A stretch of 64,000 nucleotides of DNA from Paraburkholderia graminis C4D1M (GCF_000172415.1 NZ_ABLD01000013.1:102842-166841); one strand, 5' to 3'. Positions 1 to 9,508 are shown, counted from the first letter of the stretch. Notes: generated by a model from the sequence alone, not told the origin. Program-made: numbers and translations.

Positions 1-501
1 GTAGTTTACGGGCCCGCTGACCGCCAGTTTTTGTCAAAGCTCACTGAACCCGGGCCAGCAAAGTCGGGTACCCGTTTAGCTGACATACTTGCAGGCCGGA
101 TGGCGCGTTGCCCCGTGAGCGGATACGGCCAGCACCGCAATCTCCCTCTCGTCGCCGGGTACGGGTAGGACCAGCTCGCTGGCTGCCGATCGCATTGAGG
201 CATTCTTGATAGGCCCTCGTGTTTCGCTTCACACCGGACACGCCATGCTGTATGCACTCATCCTCGCTGGCAGCGTCCGTTGCGTGGAATGGCGCAACGT
301 CGCAACACCCGGTCACGGCCTGCAAGCTGCGTCGCCCCGCAGCCAATTGGTTGACGCAGGTCAACCCCCGAGTGTCCGGCCGGAGTCATTCTGAAAATAG
401 GTCGCGGGTTACGCCGCACCGTTTCGCAGCGGATTGAGCATTCTTGTCCCGGCTACAGAAAATCGGAGCTGCGGTGGCCTGTACGGCCACAGGTCGTCGC
501 C
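1..501. other. Upstream region without a convincing gene
   Basis: Short open frames on both strands here resemble no family I know and have no good ribosome binding site. The only clear signal is the FNR-type palindrome at 351-364, which makes this the promoter region of the P-type ATPase at 502. Confidence 0.5.
351..364 (+). promoter_or_regulatory. FNR/ANR box upstream of P-type ATPase
   Basis: TTGACGCAGGTCAA is a perfect TTGAC-N4-GTCAA palindrome, close to the FNR consensus TTGAT-N4-ATCAA. If it acts as a class II site centred near -41, transcription would start near 399, about 100 bases before the gene. Confidence 0.75.
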
Positions 502-3045
502 TTGCACGACATGCTTAATGGAATTGACACCAGCATGCAGACTATTCGCGTTGAGTCCGCCCCAGATGTTATCTCTGCCGATATCGAACACGCATCGCCC
601 GTCGGGCGCATCGATACCCAGCGTGGATTGTCGAACGCGCAAGCGGAAGAGCAGCGCGCCCGTTTCGGCCGTAACCTCGTGGACTCAAAAGCGCGCCGCA
701 CGTGGTGGCAGACGCTCAAGGAAGTACTAAGCGAGCCGATGTTTCTTCTGCTCCTCGGCGCGACCGGCATCTACTTTGTGCTGGGCGATGTATCGGAGGC
801 ACTGGCGCTTCTCGCGTTTGTCGGCGCAATTGTGTTGCTGACCGTTTTTCAGAGCCATCGGACCGCTCGAGTGCTGGACGCTCTTCACGAACTGTCCGCG
901 CCTCGGGCGCAGGTAATCCGGGACGGTCAGCGGCAGTTCGTTTCCGCCGCCGAACTCGTGCCAGGCGACGTAGTTTTCGTCGACGAAGGTGCTCGCGTCC
1001 CGGCCGACGGGACGGTGACCGAAGCTCATGAACTGAGCGTGGACGAGTCGCTCATGACGGGCGAGTCGGTTTCGGTGAACAAGTCCGTCGCAAGCTTCGA
1101 TGCATCCGCCGAACAGCAGTCTTCCGGGGAGCTCTATTTCGGATCAATGGTGGTGCAGGGTCAGGGACAGATGATAGTGACTGCGACCGGGCAGAATACG
1201 ATGCTCGGTCGCATTGGCGCGTCATTGAGCGGCATAACGGAAGCGCGCTCACCGTTGCAACTGGAGACGAGAACGTTCGTCAACCGCGTTGCGGTGGCTG
1301 CGGTCGCATTGTGCCTGCTGCTCGTCGTGGCTTATCGTTGGCGCTCGGGCGAATGGCTTCCGGGGGTGCTCGCCGGGATCACTCTGGCCATGGGCATTCT
1401 TCCCGAAGAAATTCCCGTGATCCTCACCGTGTTCATGGCACTGGGAGCCCGCCGCATTGCTGACGAAGGCGTGCTGACGCGCCGCATGAGTGCGATAGAA
1501 ACCCTCGGGCAGACGTCCGTGCTGTGCGTCGACAAGACCGGCACACTGACGCAAAACCGTATGTCCGTGCGCATGCTCTTTGCACAGGGAAAGCGGCAGG
1601 TCATCGAGCCGGACATGCAGCGCATTGATGAGGCGTATCACGAACTCATCGAATGTCTGGTGCTTGCAAGCGAAATCGAGCCGGTCGACCCAATGGAGCG
1701 CGCGTTTCACGAAACAGGCCGGGTTGGGCTCGCCGGCACGGGGCGCATCCACCCGGAATGGTCGCTCGTGCACGAGTACGCGCTGACCCCCGAGTTGCCG
1801 GCTATGTCCCACGCGTGGCATTCGCCGGAGCTCGACCATCACGCCGTGGCCTGCAAAGGAGCCCCCGAGGCAGTCTGTGATTTATGTCACCTGAGCGAGC
1901 ATGAAACGCGGACTGTCCTCGATCAAGCCGCGCAGATGGCGTCGGGCGGGCTACGGGTGCTGGGGGTGGCCAAAGCACGGCACTCACGTCCCGACTGGCC
2001 GCAAACGCAGCATGACTTCGCGTTCTCTTTCGTGGGGCTGGTGGGTCTGCTCGATCCGGTCCGCCCGGAAGTCGCAGGCGCTATTGCGCAATGCCAGGCA
2101 GCCGGCATCCGCGTGGTGATGATCACCGGAGACTATCCGTCGACGGCGCGGGCTATTGCGACCGAAGTCGGCATCGACAGCGCACGGATCGTGACGGGCC
2201 AAGAGGTGGCCTCGATGGACGATGCACAGCTTCGCGATGCCATTCAGCGCGACAACACATTCGCGCGCGTCAAACCGGAGCAGAAACTGCAGCTGGTCAA
2301 CGCTTTCCGCGAAAGCGGCCAGGTGGTCGCAATGACGGGCGACGGTGTGAACGACGCGCCCGCGCTGAAGGCGGCGCATATCGGCATTGCGATGGGGCTG
2401 CGCGGCGCCGAAGTTGCGCGCGAGGTCGCATCGCTGATCCTGCTGCGCGACGACTTCGCGCCGATCGTGTCGGCGATCCGGCTCGGAAGACGTATCTACG
2501 CCAATCTCGTGCAGGCAATCAGCTACACAGTCGCCGTTCACATTCCGATGATCGCCGCGGTCATGATTCCGGTTTTCGTCGGCTGGCCGCCGCTGCTTGC
2601 ACCCGTTCATATCATCTTTCTCGAACTGATCATCAACCCGGTCTGCTCGGTCGTGTTTGAGAACGAGCCCGAACGCGCGGACCTGATGCGCTTGCCGCCA
2701 CGCCCCATCGGCGCAAGGCTGCTGTCGAACTGGACACTTGTCAAAGGAGCGACCGCAGGTGCGGTGGGCGCCATGATGCTGCTGGGCTTGTACGGTTGGC
2801 TGCTCACTCATGGCTACCCGTTGCCCTTTGCCCGCACAGTTGCGTTCGTTTCGCTCGTAGCAGGCAATGTCGCTTTGATCTTCGTAATCCGTGCTTTGCC
2901 GGGCGCGGAAGGCCGCGCCAAATCGCCTGAGCGGAATCGCTACCTCCTGATCGTTCTGTGCGCAACGGGGGCTGCACTTCTGCTTCTGATGACAGTGCCC
3001 CCCTTGGCGCAGCTGTTTGGACTGGTCGCGTTGCTAAACAATTGA
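502..3045 (+). CDS. P-type cation-transporting ATPase (P2-like)
   Basis: This 847-residue pump should use ATP to move a cation across the inner membrane. Visible landmarks are the actuator TGES loop (186-189), the M4 signature PEEIP (301-305), the phosphorylation motif DKTGTLT with Asp344, and the hinge TGDGVND (612-618), followed by C-terminal membrane helices. The order and length fit P2-type (Ca/Mg-like) ATPases, but PEEIP in place of the calcium-pump PEGLP leaves the ion unknown. The TTG at 502 has ACAGG eight bases upstream; ATGs at 511 and 535 are alternatives. An FNR box lies about 140 bases upstream, so low-oxygen induction is likely. The next gene follows after a short gap. Confidence 0.93.
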   Translation: MHDMLNGIDTSMQTIRVESAPDVISADIEHASPVGRIDTQRGLSNAQAEEQRARFGRNLVDSKARRTWWQTLKEVLSEPMFLLLLGATGIYFVLGDVSEALALLAFVGAIVLLTVFQSHRTARVLDALHELSAPRAQVIRDGQRQFVSAAELVPGDVVFVDEGARVPADGTVTEAHELSVDESLMTGESVSVNKSVASFDASAEQQSSGELYFGSMVVQGQGQMIVTATGQNTMLGRIGASLSGITEARSPLQLETRTFVNRVAVAAVALCLLLVVAYRWRSGEWLPGVLAGITLAMGILPEEIPVILTVFMALGARRIADEGVLTRRMSAIETLGQTSVLCVDKTGTLTQNRMSVRMLFAQGKRQVIEPDMQRIDEAYHELIECLVLASEIEPVDPMERAFHETGRVGLAGTGRIHPEWSLVHEYALTPELPAMSHAWHSPELDHHAVACKGAPEAVCDLCHLSEHETRTVLDQAAQMASGGLRVLGVAKARHSRPDWPQTQHDFAFSFVGLVGLLDPVRPEVAGAIAQCQAAGIRVVMITGDYPSTARAIATEVGIDSARIVTGQEVASMDDAQLRDAIQRDNTFARVKPEQKLQLVNAFRESGQVVAMTGDGVNDAPALKAAHIGIAMGLRGAEVAREVASLILLRDDFAPIVSAIRLGRRIYANLVQAISYTVAVHIPMIAAVMIPVFVGWPPLLAPVHIIFLELIINPVCSVVFENEPERADLMRLPPRPIGARLLSNWTLVKGATAGAVGAMMLLGLYGWLLTHGYPLPFARTVAFVSLVAGNVALIFVIRALPGAEGRAKSPERNRYLLIVLCATGAALLLLMTVPPLAQLFGLVALLNN

Positions 3046-3076
3046 CGGTGCAGATGCAAAAATGGGAGACGTTCTC

Positions 3077-3697
3077 GTGATTACAATCGCGGCACTGTTC
3101 GTGGCCATTCTGCTGCTCAACGTCATTCCGGCCTTCGCCCCACCCACGTGGATGGCGATGTCGTGGATAGGATTCAATCAGCCGGACGCGGACCCGTTCG
3201 TGCTTGCCATAGTGGCTGCGTCCGCTGCCACAATAGGACGTCTGATTCTTGCGCGATGCTCGACATGGCTCGTTCGCGGCCATCTGATGCGCGAAGCTGA
3301 CCGGCAAAACATCGACGTGATAAAGGTATGGCTGGAAAGAAAGAAGGCGGTGACTGCCGGGGCGCTGCTGCTCTACGCTTTCAGTCCGTTCCCGTCGAAC
3401 TATCTGTTCATCGCCTATGGGCTGACCGGTCTGAGACTGTGGCTCATCGGCGTGCCGTTCTTCTGCGGACGCCTCGCGAGCTATGCAGTCTGGACACATT
3501 TTGCGCAGGTCGCACACTCGTACCTCGACCCCGAGTTCGATCTCGAGGGAGGGTATCTGGGCGCCTATTTCATTGCCACCCAACTGGCTTTGCTATGTCT
3601 CGTTTTCGCGCTGATGCGAATCGACTGGAGCTTTGCAGTCAATGAGCGCAAGCTCCGTTTCAAGCGCGACACACCGGCTCAAAACGCTCGTACCTGA
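3077..3697 (+). CDS. Small inner-membrane protein, VTT/DedA-like
   Basis: A protein of about 206 residues with a hydrophobic N-terminus and four or so membrane segments. The stretch FSPFPSNYLFIAYGLTG followed by a GRLASY motif recalls the re-entrant loop of VTT/DedA-type proteins, but I cannot assign a substrate. I chose GTG 3077 because GGGAG sits eight bases before it; an ATG at 3062 in the same frame has no clear ribosome binding site. It lies just behind the P-type ATPase and is probably co-transcribed with it. Confidence 0.7.
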   Translation: MITIAALFVAILLLNVIPAFAPPTWMAMSWIGFNQPDADPFVLAIVAASAATIGRLILARCSTWLVRGHLMREADRQNIDVIKVWLERKKAVTAGALLLYAFSPFPSNYLFIAYGLTGLRLWLIGVPFFCGRLASYAVWTHFAQVAHSYLDPEFDLEGGYLGAYFIATQLALLCLVFALMRIDWSFAVNERKLRFKRDTPAQNART

Positions 3698-3795
3698 CTG
3701 ACGCAACCGGATTCCGCGCGACAGGCATGTTCTATCCGAAGACATTCCACGCTGCGATGCGCCGGCTGACACGACGGTATCGGCCGGCGAGCTCA

Positions 3796-4347
3796 TCAAT
3801 CATTGCGCTTGCGGCCGGTCAGCATCGCACCGACCAGATCTTCCCGATGGCGCCAGCTCGCGAGCAAAACGCCGCCGACGTGAAGTGCAACGCATACGAG
3901 TACTGCGTTGGCGCACGCTTCATGGAGTGCTTCGACCGCCTCCGAACCCCAGAATGCGTTCGTCGTAAGCAGCCATCCGGTCGCGCCCGTCGCGGTGAGC
4001 AGAACGAGAAGAGCAATGATCATCGCTCCGCCTGCGGGGTTGTGTCCGAGGTAGCGCCGCTCGCGGCCGGCCAACATCGCCTTCGTATATTGGGCGAATC
4101 TGCGCGGACCCGGCACGAAGTTGGCAAAGCGGGCATGGTAACTCCCCACGAAACCCCACGCGATGCGCAATGCCACCAGCGCAAGGACCGCATACCCGAG
4201 GATGTGATGGACAGTGCCCCCGTCGTCGCTCGACGCATAAGCTGCGCCGAATGTGACGGCAACGCTCCAATGGAAAACACGGACGAATAGATCCCAAACA
4301 GGCGTCGAACGGGAGGCGTCGCGTGTTGCTTCGTTCACGCGGCTCAT
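3796..4347 (-). CDS. Cytochrome b561 family protein
   Basis: A 183-residue four-helix membrane cytochrome b. The first helix carries FHWSV, the second HHILGY, and later helices have LHEACANAVL and CVALHVGG, giving the paired histidines expected to hold two hemes b. Such proteins pass electrons between the quinone pool and periplasmic partners. Its ATG overlaps the stop of the PepSY gene by the ATGA arrangement, so the two are translationally coupled. The PmrA-like box at 4705-4721 upstream of the pair suggests control by the adjacent two-component system. Confidence 0.9.
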   Translation of the reverse strand: MSRVNEATRDASRSTPVWDLFVRVFHWSVAVTFGAAYASSDDGGTVHHILGYAVLALVALRIAWGFVGSYHARFANFVPGPRRFAQYTKAMLAGRERRYLGHNPAGGAMIIALLVLLTATGATGWLLTTNAFWGSEAVEALHEACANAVLVCVALHVGGVLLASWRHREDLVGAMLTGRKRND

Positions 4348-4628
4348 TCGTTGCCCTCCTCGCTCACAGGCTTGCCGTCCATCGGATTGACGACCATCTC
4401 GTGGCGCTTGCCTGACTTGTCGAGCGCATAGACCTCATAGCAGTTGCCTTCAGGCTTGACCCGCTTGACCTGATATCCCTGCTTCTCCAATTGCTTCGAA
4501 ACTTCGTTGTCCTGCATCCATTTCGCTTTCGGCTCAGTGGTACATGACCCGGTGGCCTGGGCGGACAACGGCAGTGCGATTGCGGCAACGGCGACTGCCG
4601 CGCAGAGGCGAACATTGATCTTTTGCAT
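4344..4628 (-). CDS. Periplasmic PepSY-domain protein
   Basis: A 94-residue protein with a signal peptide ending near AQATG, then a PepSY-like domain (EVSKQLEKQGY, then CYEVYALDKSGKRHEM). The start at 4628 is preferred because GGAG lies six bases upstream; a longer frame reaching 4703 has no such site. PepSY proteins next to cytochrome b561 and QseBC-like systems are common in this group of bacteria. They may modulate the sensor or the cytochrome, which is an inference from position. Confidence 0.85.
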   Translation of the reverse strand: MQKINVRLCAAVAVAAIALPLSAQATGSCTTEPKAKWMQDNEVSKQLEKQGYQVKRVKPEGNCYEVYALDKSGKRHEMVVNPMDGKPVSEEGNE

Positions 4629-4704
4629 TTGAGACTCCATTAGTCGGTTGGCTTGTAAATCGGTCGGTTGTCCCGACTTACAGGCCGCATGCTGCGACGC
4701 CACC

Positions 4705-4721
4705 CTGAAGGGAATCTTAAG
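4705..4721. promoter_or_regulatory. PmrA/QseB-like operator, copy 1
   Basis: CTGAAGGGAATCTTAAG. Read on the minus strand it is CTTAAG-N5-CTTCAG, matching the direct-repeat form of PmrA/BasR-type boxes. It lies between the divergent PepSY operon and the two-component system. Confidence 0.6.
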
Positions 4722-4841
4722 GAAATAAGCTTTGCGTGTGTGAGTTGCGCCCGACTAGACTAGTAGTCCAAACCGATGATCGAATGGACCCGCATGCGGG
4801 AGACGTGATTGGTTGCCCCATGCCTTTGGGAGTTTTGTGAG

Positions 4842-5504
4842 ATGCGCGTGTTGCTGGTAGAAGACGACGAATTAATTGGAAGCGGTGTCGAAGAAGGACT
4901 ACGTGACGCAGGGTTGACGGTCGACTGGGCGCACGATGGTCGCGAGGCGATGCTCGCATTGACTACAACGGAGTACGAACTGGTCGTGCTCGATCTCGGT
5001 CTGCCCAAACTGTCCGGAACGGAGCTGCTCGATTGGCTGCGAGGTCGTCGCGACGATACGCCGGTTCTCGTCATGACGGCAAGGGACACTGTTGCGGACC
5101 GGGTAGGCGGTCTCACCGCCGGGGCGGACGACTACCTGGGCAAGCCGTTCGACCTGAGCGAACTGATTGCGCGTTGCCGGGCGCTTCTGCGTCGCGCGCA
5201 TGGGCGCAGCACCGAGACGATCCAGTATCGGGATCTGATCGTGGAGCCGTCGACGTTCACCGTCACGCAAGGTGGTTTGCGTCAGCCGTTGACCTCGCGC
5301 GAATGCGCCGTATTGATCGAGTTGCTGACCCATCAGGGCACCCCGCTCTCGCGCGCCCGCATCGAGGAAAACCTTTATGGCTGGCAGGAAGAAGTCGAGA
5401 GCAATACGGTCGAAGTACATATTTCCAACCTGCGCAAAAAGCTCGGACCCGGAATCATCAAGACGATCAGAGGTGTCGGCTATGTGGTGGAGAAGGCATC
5501 GTGA
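4842..5504 (+). CDS. OmpR-family response regulator (QseB/PmrA-like)
   Basis: A 220-residue DNA-binding regulator. The receiver domain begins with LLVEDDELIG, has the phosphoacceptor in VVLDLGLP and the Lys in GKPFDL; a winged-helix domain follows with the typical VEVHISNLRKKLG end. The ATG at 4842 has GGGAG nine bases upstream. The stop overlaps the kinase start (GTGA), so the pair is one operon. The PmrA-like box about 120 bases upstream suggests autoregulation. A close paralogue lies at 44178. Confidence 0.94.
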   Translation: MRVLLVEDDELIGSGVEEGLRDAGLTVDWAHDGREAMLALTTTEYELVVLDLGLPKLSGTELLDWLRGRRDDTPVLVMTARDTVADRVGGLTAGADDYLGKPFDLSELIARCRALLRRAHGRSTETIQYRDLIVEPSTFTVTQGGLRQPLTSRECAVLIELLTHQGTPLSRARIEENLYGWQEEVESNTVEVHISNLRKKLGPGIIKTIRGVGYVVEKAS

Positions 5505-6886
5505 CAACCTCGATTCGTCAGCGCCTGACGCTGCTGGTGCTCGTCAGCGTCGCGCTTGTGTGGGCCTTAGCGCTCATCTCGAGTTACCGCCAGGCTATTC
5601 ATGAGGCCGGTGAATGGGACGACGCGCGAATCGAGCAAGCGGCTCGCACGCTGGCGCTCATAGACGTGCACGATCTGGTGGCGCTCGTGAACGAAAGCTC
5701 GCACGTTTCCGACGACGACGGCGACGATGACGTGTCGCGCCGCCTGCTGTACGAAGTGCGCGACCTTAACGGCCAGCTGCTCGCTGCGAGCCCTGGGTTG
5801 CCCGGGTTGCCCAGGTTTCCACCTACGGCTGCGCCGTCGGCGCCAGGCAAGGACGCCGCAAATAGCGCAACGGCGGGCGTGCCGGAATGGAACATCCACC
5901 AGTTTCGCGATGCGCTCCATGATCGCAGCGTGCGCGTGTTCGAACGCAACGATAGCCGGGCGGATCTGGGCGCTGGCGTCGCCAGGCGCATCGCCAGACC
6001 GCTCGCATTCGCGCTACCGGTTCTCGCCCTCGTCATCTGGGCGGCGATAGGCAGTAGCCTTGCGCCGCTGAAAATTCTCTCCCGAGCAATCGCTGCGAGG
6101 AACGTCGACAATCTGGAAACGATAGACCTGCAAGGCACGCCGGCCGAAGTCTCTCCGCTCGTCGACGCACTGAATGTCCTGCTGTCGCGGCTTCGCGCGT
6201 CGCTCGATCGCGAGCGGGCCTTTACCGCAGACGCCGCCCACGAACTGAAGTCCCCGCTCGCCGCAATCAAGGTTCAGGCGCAGGTCGCGCTTACCACACG
6301 CGACCCTGCAAAACAGCGCCTCGCGATGCAGCGGGTGGTCGAGGCCGTGGACAGAAGCACGCACCTGGCGGAACAGCTGCTGTTGCTTGCGCGACTTGAT
6401 GAACGCATTCCCGCAGCAGCCGTAGACGTGCAACTAGACACCGTGGCACGCGAATGCATCGCTGCGCGCGAGGCCGATGCTTTGTCCAAGGGCCTTGAGT
6501 TAAGCGTGGTTGGCGACGCGTATGTGACGATCGAAGCGCCGCCTGCATTCGTGCGCATCATGCTCGACAATCTGGTGGACAACGCCATCAAATATGCAGA
6601 GGCAGGCGGTCGCGTCGAAATCGTCACCCGTCAGACGCCGGAGGCCACGCTGCTGCTCGTGCGAGATAACGGCCGGGGCGTGACGGAGCAAGACCGGATG
6701 CGTCTGAGCGACCGATTCTTTCGCGCTGCAGATGCACGTCAGAGCGGAACCGGATTGGGACTGTCGATCGTCGCGCGAATCGTGGACCGTCTCGGCGGGA
6801 AGCTGACTTATACGACGGGAATTGACGGCCGGGGGTTAGGCGTCGAAATCCGGCTCCCACCTACTTCGCGCCATAACCTGCCATAG
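5501..6886 (+). CDS. Sensor histidine kinase (QseC/PmrB-like)
   Basis: A membrane sensor kinase of 461 residues starting at GTG 5501 inside the stop of the regulator gene. It has an N-terminal helix (about 9-28), a periplasmic domain with an acidic cluster DDDGDDD (71-77), a second helix, a HAMP-like linker, the H-box AAHELKSPL with His247, and an ATPase domain with DNLVDNAIKY, DNGRG and GTGLGLSI. The acidic patch suggests sensing of cations or cationic peptides, as in PhoQ/PmrB, but this is inferred. The kinase at 44838 is a full-length paralogue. Confidence 0.93.
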   Translation: MTTSIRQRLTLLVLVSVALVWALALISSYRQAIHEAGEWDDARIEQAARTLALIDVHDLVALVNESSHVSDDDGDDDVSRRLLYEVRDLNGQLLAASPGLPGLPRFPPTAAPSAPGKDAANSATAGVPEWNIHQFRDALHDRSVRVFERNDSRADLGAGVARRIARPLAFALPVLALVIWAAIGSSLAPLKILSRAIAARNVDNLETIDLQGTPAEVSPLVDALNVLLSRLRASLDRERAFTADAAHELKSPLAAIKVQAQVALTTRDPAKQRLAMQRVVEAVDRSTHLAEQLLLLARLDERIPAAAVDVQLDTVARECIAAREADALSKGLELSVVGDAYVTIEAPPAFVRIMLDNLVDNAIKYAEAGGRVEIVTRQTPEATLLLVRDNGRGVTEQDRMRLSDRFFRAADARQSGTGLGLSIVARIVDRLGGKLTYTTGIDGRGLGVEIRLPPTSRHNLP

Positions 6887-7028
6887 TGGGCGTGAGGCGT
6901 CGCGTTAGCCAGGCGGCGCCTCGTTCTCCGCTCTTTCCTCGGCATAGGCTTCCTGCGGGGCGCCCACGGCCCTTCTTCAACCTTCTCTGTCGCCCGCTTT
7001 GCGTTGAGGGACGCATGCAGGCCGGTGT

Positions 7029-7042
7029 TTGACGCATGTCAA
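7029..7042 (+). promoter_or_regulatory. FNR/ANR box upstream of tandem universal stress protein
   Basis: TTGACGCATGTCAA, a perfect TTGAC-N4-GTCAA palindrome. Its centre is 85 bases before the ATG at 7121, a distance that fits class II activation with a leader of about 45 bases. Confidence 0.78.
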
Positions 7043-7120
7043 CCGACCCAGGCGCGGCGCGCTCACAATGAGTCCATCGCCGCCGACAGGCGCACGTCAC
7101 GCACGAACGGAGATACGATC

Positions 7121-8083
7121 ATGAGGCCGACTCAGACGCGCGGCAACGCACCCTGCGAAATCAGACGGATACTCGTCGCCGTAGACGCGTCGCCGGAGTC
7201 TGCGCGCGCGGCCGAATACGTGTGTCATATGGCACTGGCCGGCGCGCGGATTCGCGTGGTCAGCGTCGCAGAGAATCCCCGCACCCTCTTGCCGCTGGGC
7301 GCCATGACGGATGCCCAACTGCAACTCGCGCGTACCGAACTGGCACGCGATGCTGCAAATGCCGTGGCACGAGCAAGAAGTGTATTTGCGGATGCCGGCA
7401 TCGACATCGAATCGGACGTCGTCGAGACATCCAGGCAAGGCGGTTATACGGCGAACACGCTGATAGATGCCGCCACCGAGTGGAAAGCGGACCTGCTCGT
7501 CATGGGTGCCCGCCAGCACCATGGCATGCTGCGCTGGATCGAAGGAACCGTATCCGAGTTCGTCACTACGGTAGCGCCTTGTTCGATCCTCGTCGTGCCC
7601 GCCGGCTACGAAGCGGATATTGGACCGTCGCCGCAACGGATTCTGTTCGCGCTCGACGGCAGCACAGCATCGCAGGACGCGTTGCATTTCGGGCTGCGGC
7701 TCGCCCGACCTGACTCCCGCCTTCGCGCCATCTACGTGGTCGACCGCGCCGTGCGGCTGACCGACTTCGTGCCGATCCACGTTCTGCAGGAGGCGTTTAT
7801 CGAAGAGGGGCACGCGGCGCTCGCCACAGCCGCGAGCGCGTTCGCGGAACTGTTCAACCATACGGAGACCGCGCTCGTCAAAACCGAACCGGTCAGCGAC
7901 GACGTGCCGCACACAATCGTGCGCGACGCCGAACGCTGGCATGCGGATCTGCTGGTCGTCGGCACACATGGACGGCGCGGTGTCGCGCGGTGGTTCCTGG
8001 GCAGCGTCGCAGCCCGTACCGCTCGCCTCGCTCGCACGCCATTGCTTCTGGCGCCGTCGCGCGGTCAAAGCAGCGTGAAATAA
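7121..8083 (+). CDS. Tandem-domain universal stress protein
   Basis: A 320-residue protein with two UspA domains. The first opens with RRILVAVDASPESARAAEY and closes with MGARQHHGM...CSILVVP; the second opens with RILFALDGSTASQDAL and closes with GTHGRRGVARW and the G-x9-G-S/T nucleotide-binding type of ending. Such proteins bind ATP and support survival under energy or oxygen limitation. The ATG at 7121 has GGAG eight bases upstream. The FNR box at 7029-7042 points to low-oxygen induction. Confidence 0.93.
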   Translation: MRPTQTRGNAPCEIRRILVAVDASPESARAAEYVCHMALAGARIRVVSVAENPRTLLPLGAMTDAQLQLARTELARDAANAVARARSVFADAGIDIESDVVETSRQGGYTANTLIDAATEWKADLLVMGARQHHGMLRWIEGTVSEFVTTVAPCSILVVPAGYEADIGPSPQRILFALDGSTASQDALHFGLRLARPDSRLRAIYVVDRAVRLTDFVPIHVLQEAFIEEGHAALATAASAFAELFNHTETALVKTEPVSDDVPHTIVRDAERWHADLLVVGTHGRRGVARWFLGSVAARTARLARTPLLLAPSRGQSSVK

Positions 8084-8084
8084 C

Positions 8085-8359
8085 CCAGGTTCAAGCTCGC
8101 CTGTCTGGTGACACGACGCTGCCAGATCGTGGGCGCGCGATATCCGCCGGCCTCCCAAAGCGTCATGCGAATGCGATTCCGTGACATTGCAGGTCACGCC
8201 TTTGACAAGAGGATCGCTGTAGGCGGAAATGGTGATGTGGTTTCCATAACGCTGGCTGCGGGTCTCCATCGACACAAGTTCATCTGCCAGTGCAGCAGGC
8301 GGCAAAAAGATCAACAGCGCCCCTGCGATGCTCGATCGTCCCCGAACCCGTTGTTTCAT
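8085..8359 (-). pseudogene. CreA-like periplasmic protein, probably truncated
   Basis: Translation from ATG 8359, which has a very strong site (AAGGAGG) upstream, gives a signal peptide ending ALADE and then a segment SAYSDPLVKGVTC followed by SCHQTGELEPG. This resembles the first half of CreA proteins (DDPxVxGVTC and later SCxQVGP). No stop occurs where a normal protein would end: the frame runs on antisense through the universal stress gene. I read it as a gene that lost its 3' end at about 8085, where it meets the neighbouring gene. A divergent but functional short protein is possible. Confidence 0.5.
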
Positions 8360-8453
8360 TATGCGTCTCCTCCTTCTCCATCGCCGAGTCTTTGCCTGCG
8401 CTGCGCGGCGACGGCCAGCTGATTTGAATCTATGCCAATGGAAAGTGAGCCGC

Positions 8454-8467
8454 TTGACACAAGTCAA
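8454..8467 (-). promoter_or_regulatory. FNR/ANR box upstream of CreA-like gene
   Basis: TTGACACAAGTCAA, a perfect TTGAC-N4-GTCAA palindrome about 95 bases upstream of the minus-strand ATG at 8359. No plus-strand gene lies close behind it. Confidence 0.7.
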
Positions 8468-9003
8468 CGCCCATGTGTCGATTGAGCCTCAGATGAACTG
8501 CGTTTCTACTGGGACGACGCGGACACTCATGGCGCGCCACGGACCTGAAGGCTGTTCGGCTATGGGTCACCCCTGACGGCATATGGAGCGTGCAAATCAA
8601 GTGGGCGACCCTGTGCAATCGCATGGCCGCCGGATCCTTGTTATCTTCGATGCTCGCGCCGTCTCATGGCTTGACCTGCATCGACAGTCCATACGGGCGA
8701 AGCGTGCCGTTGCAGTCGTTCGGGCATCGTCTGGTTAAGCCGAATGGTTCCCGGCGATGCGAACACTGCTGAACATCAGCTAGCAAAGAGTTGCGTACCC
8801 ATCGCAGCCGACGCCGGTGCCGGTGGAAAGACGTCCCATGCGCCGACGTTATGCCGAAAGAACACATTACTCAATGGTCTCTTCGATACCCGCCCCTCCA
8901 GGCGGACGTAGCGCACGCCGGTGCAACCTGAACGCCCTACTTCGGTGATGCGGGCCGGAACCGACCACGTCGGCGCGGGCCATTTATCTACAAGCGCTGT
9001 GCG
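8468..9003. other. Region without a recognisable gene
   Basis: Short open frames occur on both strands, but none resembles a known family or has a convincing ribosome binding site. Because an ABC-permease remnant follows directly, this may be decayed coding DNA. Confidence 0.4.
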
Positions 9004-9393
9004 CGGCGCGCTGCATGTGCCGATTGAAGGCTCCGTCGCGCTGTTCATGCTCGGCACGGCGCCACATCTGTTCGCAACGACATCGATGGGTATTTACATG
9101 GCGACTCCCGCGCGCAGCATGCCGCGGTTCGCTTGCTGGTGGTCCTCGTGCTCCTGCCGTTGCAGATGCTCTCCGGCAGCATCACCCCGCGTGAAAGCAT
9201 GCCGAAGATCGTTCAGGAGGTCATGCTGCTCGCGCCCACCACTCATTTCGTCGAACTTGGCCAGGCCATTCTGTACCGCGGCGCCGGCCTCGATGTCGCC
9301 TGGCGTCCGTTCCTGATTCTGATGGCGATCGGGTCGGTCCTGTTTGCCATGGCATTGCGGCGTTTTCGCAGAACCATCGGCAAGATGGCCTGA
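9004..9393 (+). pseudogene. C-terminal remnant of an ABC-2 type transporter permease
   Basis: Two reading frames together give the end of an ABC-2 permease: VPIEGSVALFMLGTAPHLF and ATTSMGIYMATPARSMP in the first, then VLVLLPLQMLSGSITPRES, TTHFVELGQAILYRGAGLD and a RRFRRTIGKMA tail in the second. The frame changes near 9130. The N-terminal two thirds of a normal permease (about 370 residues) is missing and there is no start codon context. It is therefore a truncated and frameshifted remnant of an exporter of the YhhJ/YhiH type. Confidence 0.75.
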
Positions 9394-9508
9394 TATGGAT
9401 GGGCTGACACAGGTTCTGCTGGCGGCCATGACCGTGCAATTGGCGCGATCCGAACTGAAAGGGGTGGCGCGTTCCGATCCGCGATTGCTACACCGGCCGT
9501 CGTCGGCA

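Noticed and set aside
1984..2811. 275-residue minus-strand frame within the P-type ATPase
   Set aside because: Composition is His/Arg/Asp rich as expected from the opposite strand of high-GC coding DNA, and no domain is visible.
5033..5500. Upstream extension of the first sensor kinase
   Set aside because: It overlaps the response regulator in another frame and lacks a domain; GTG 5501 gives the normal kinase start.
7097..8084. Long minus-strand frame antisense to the universal stress gene
   Set aside because: Its sequence is the mirror of a well-conserved gene and shows no family similarity of its own; only the part above 8085 is CreA-like.
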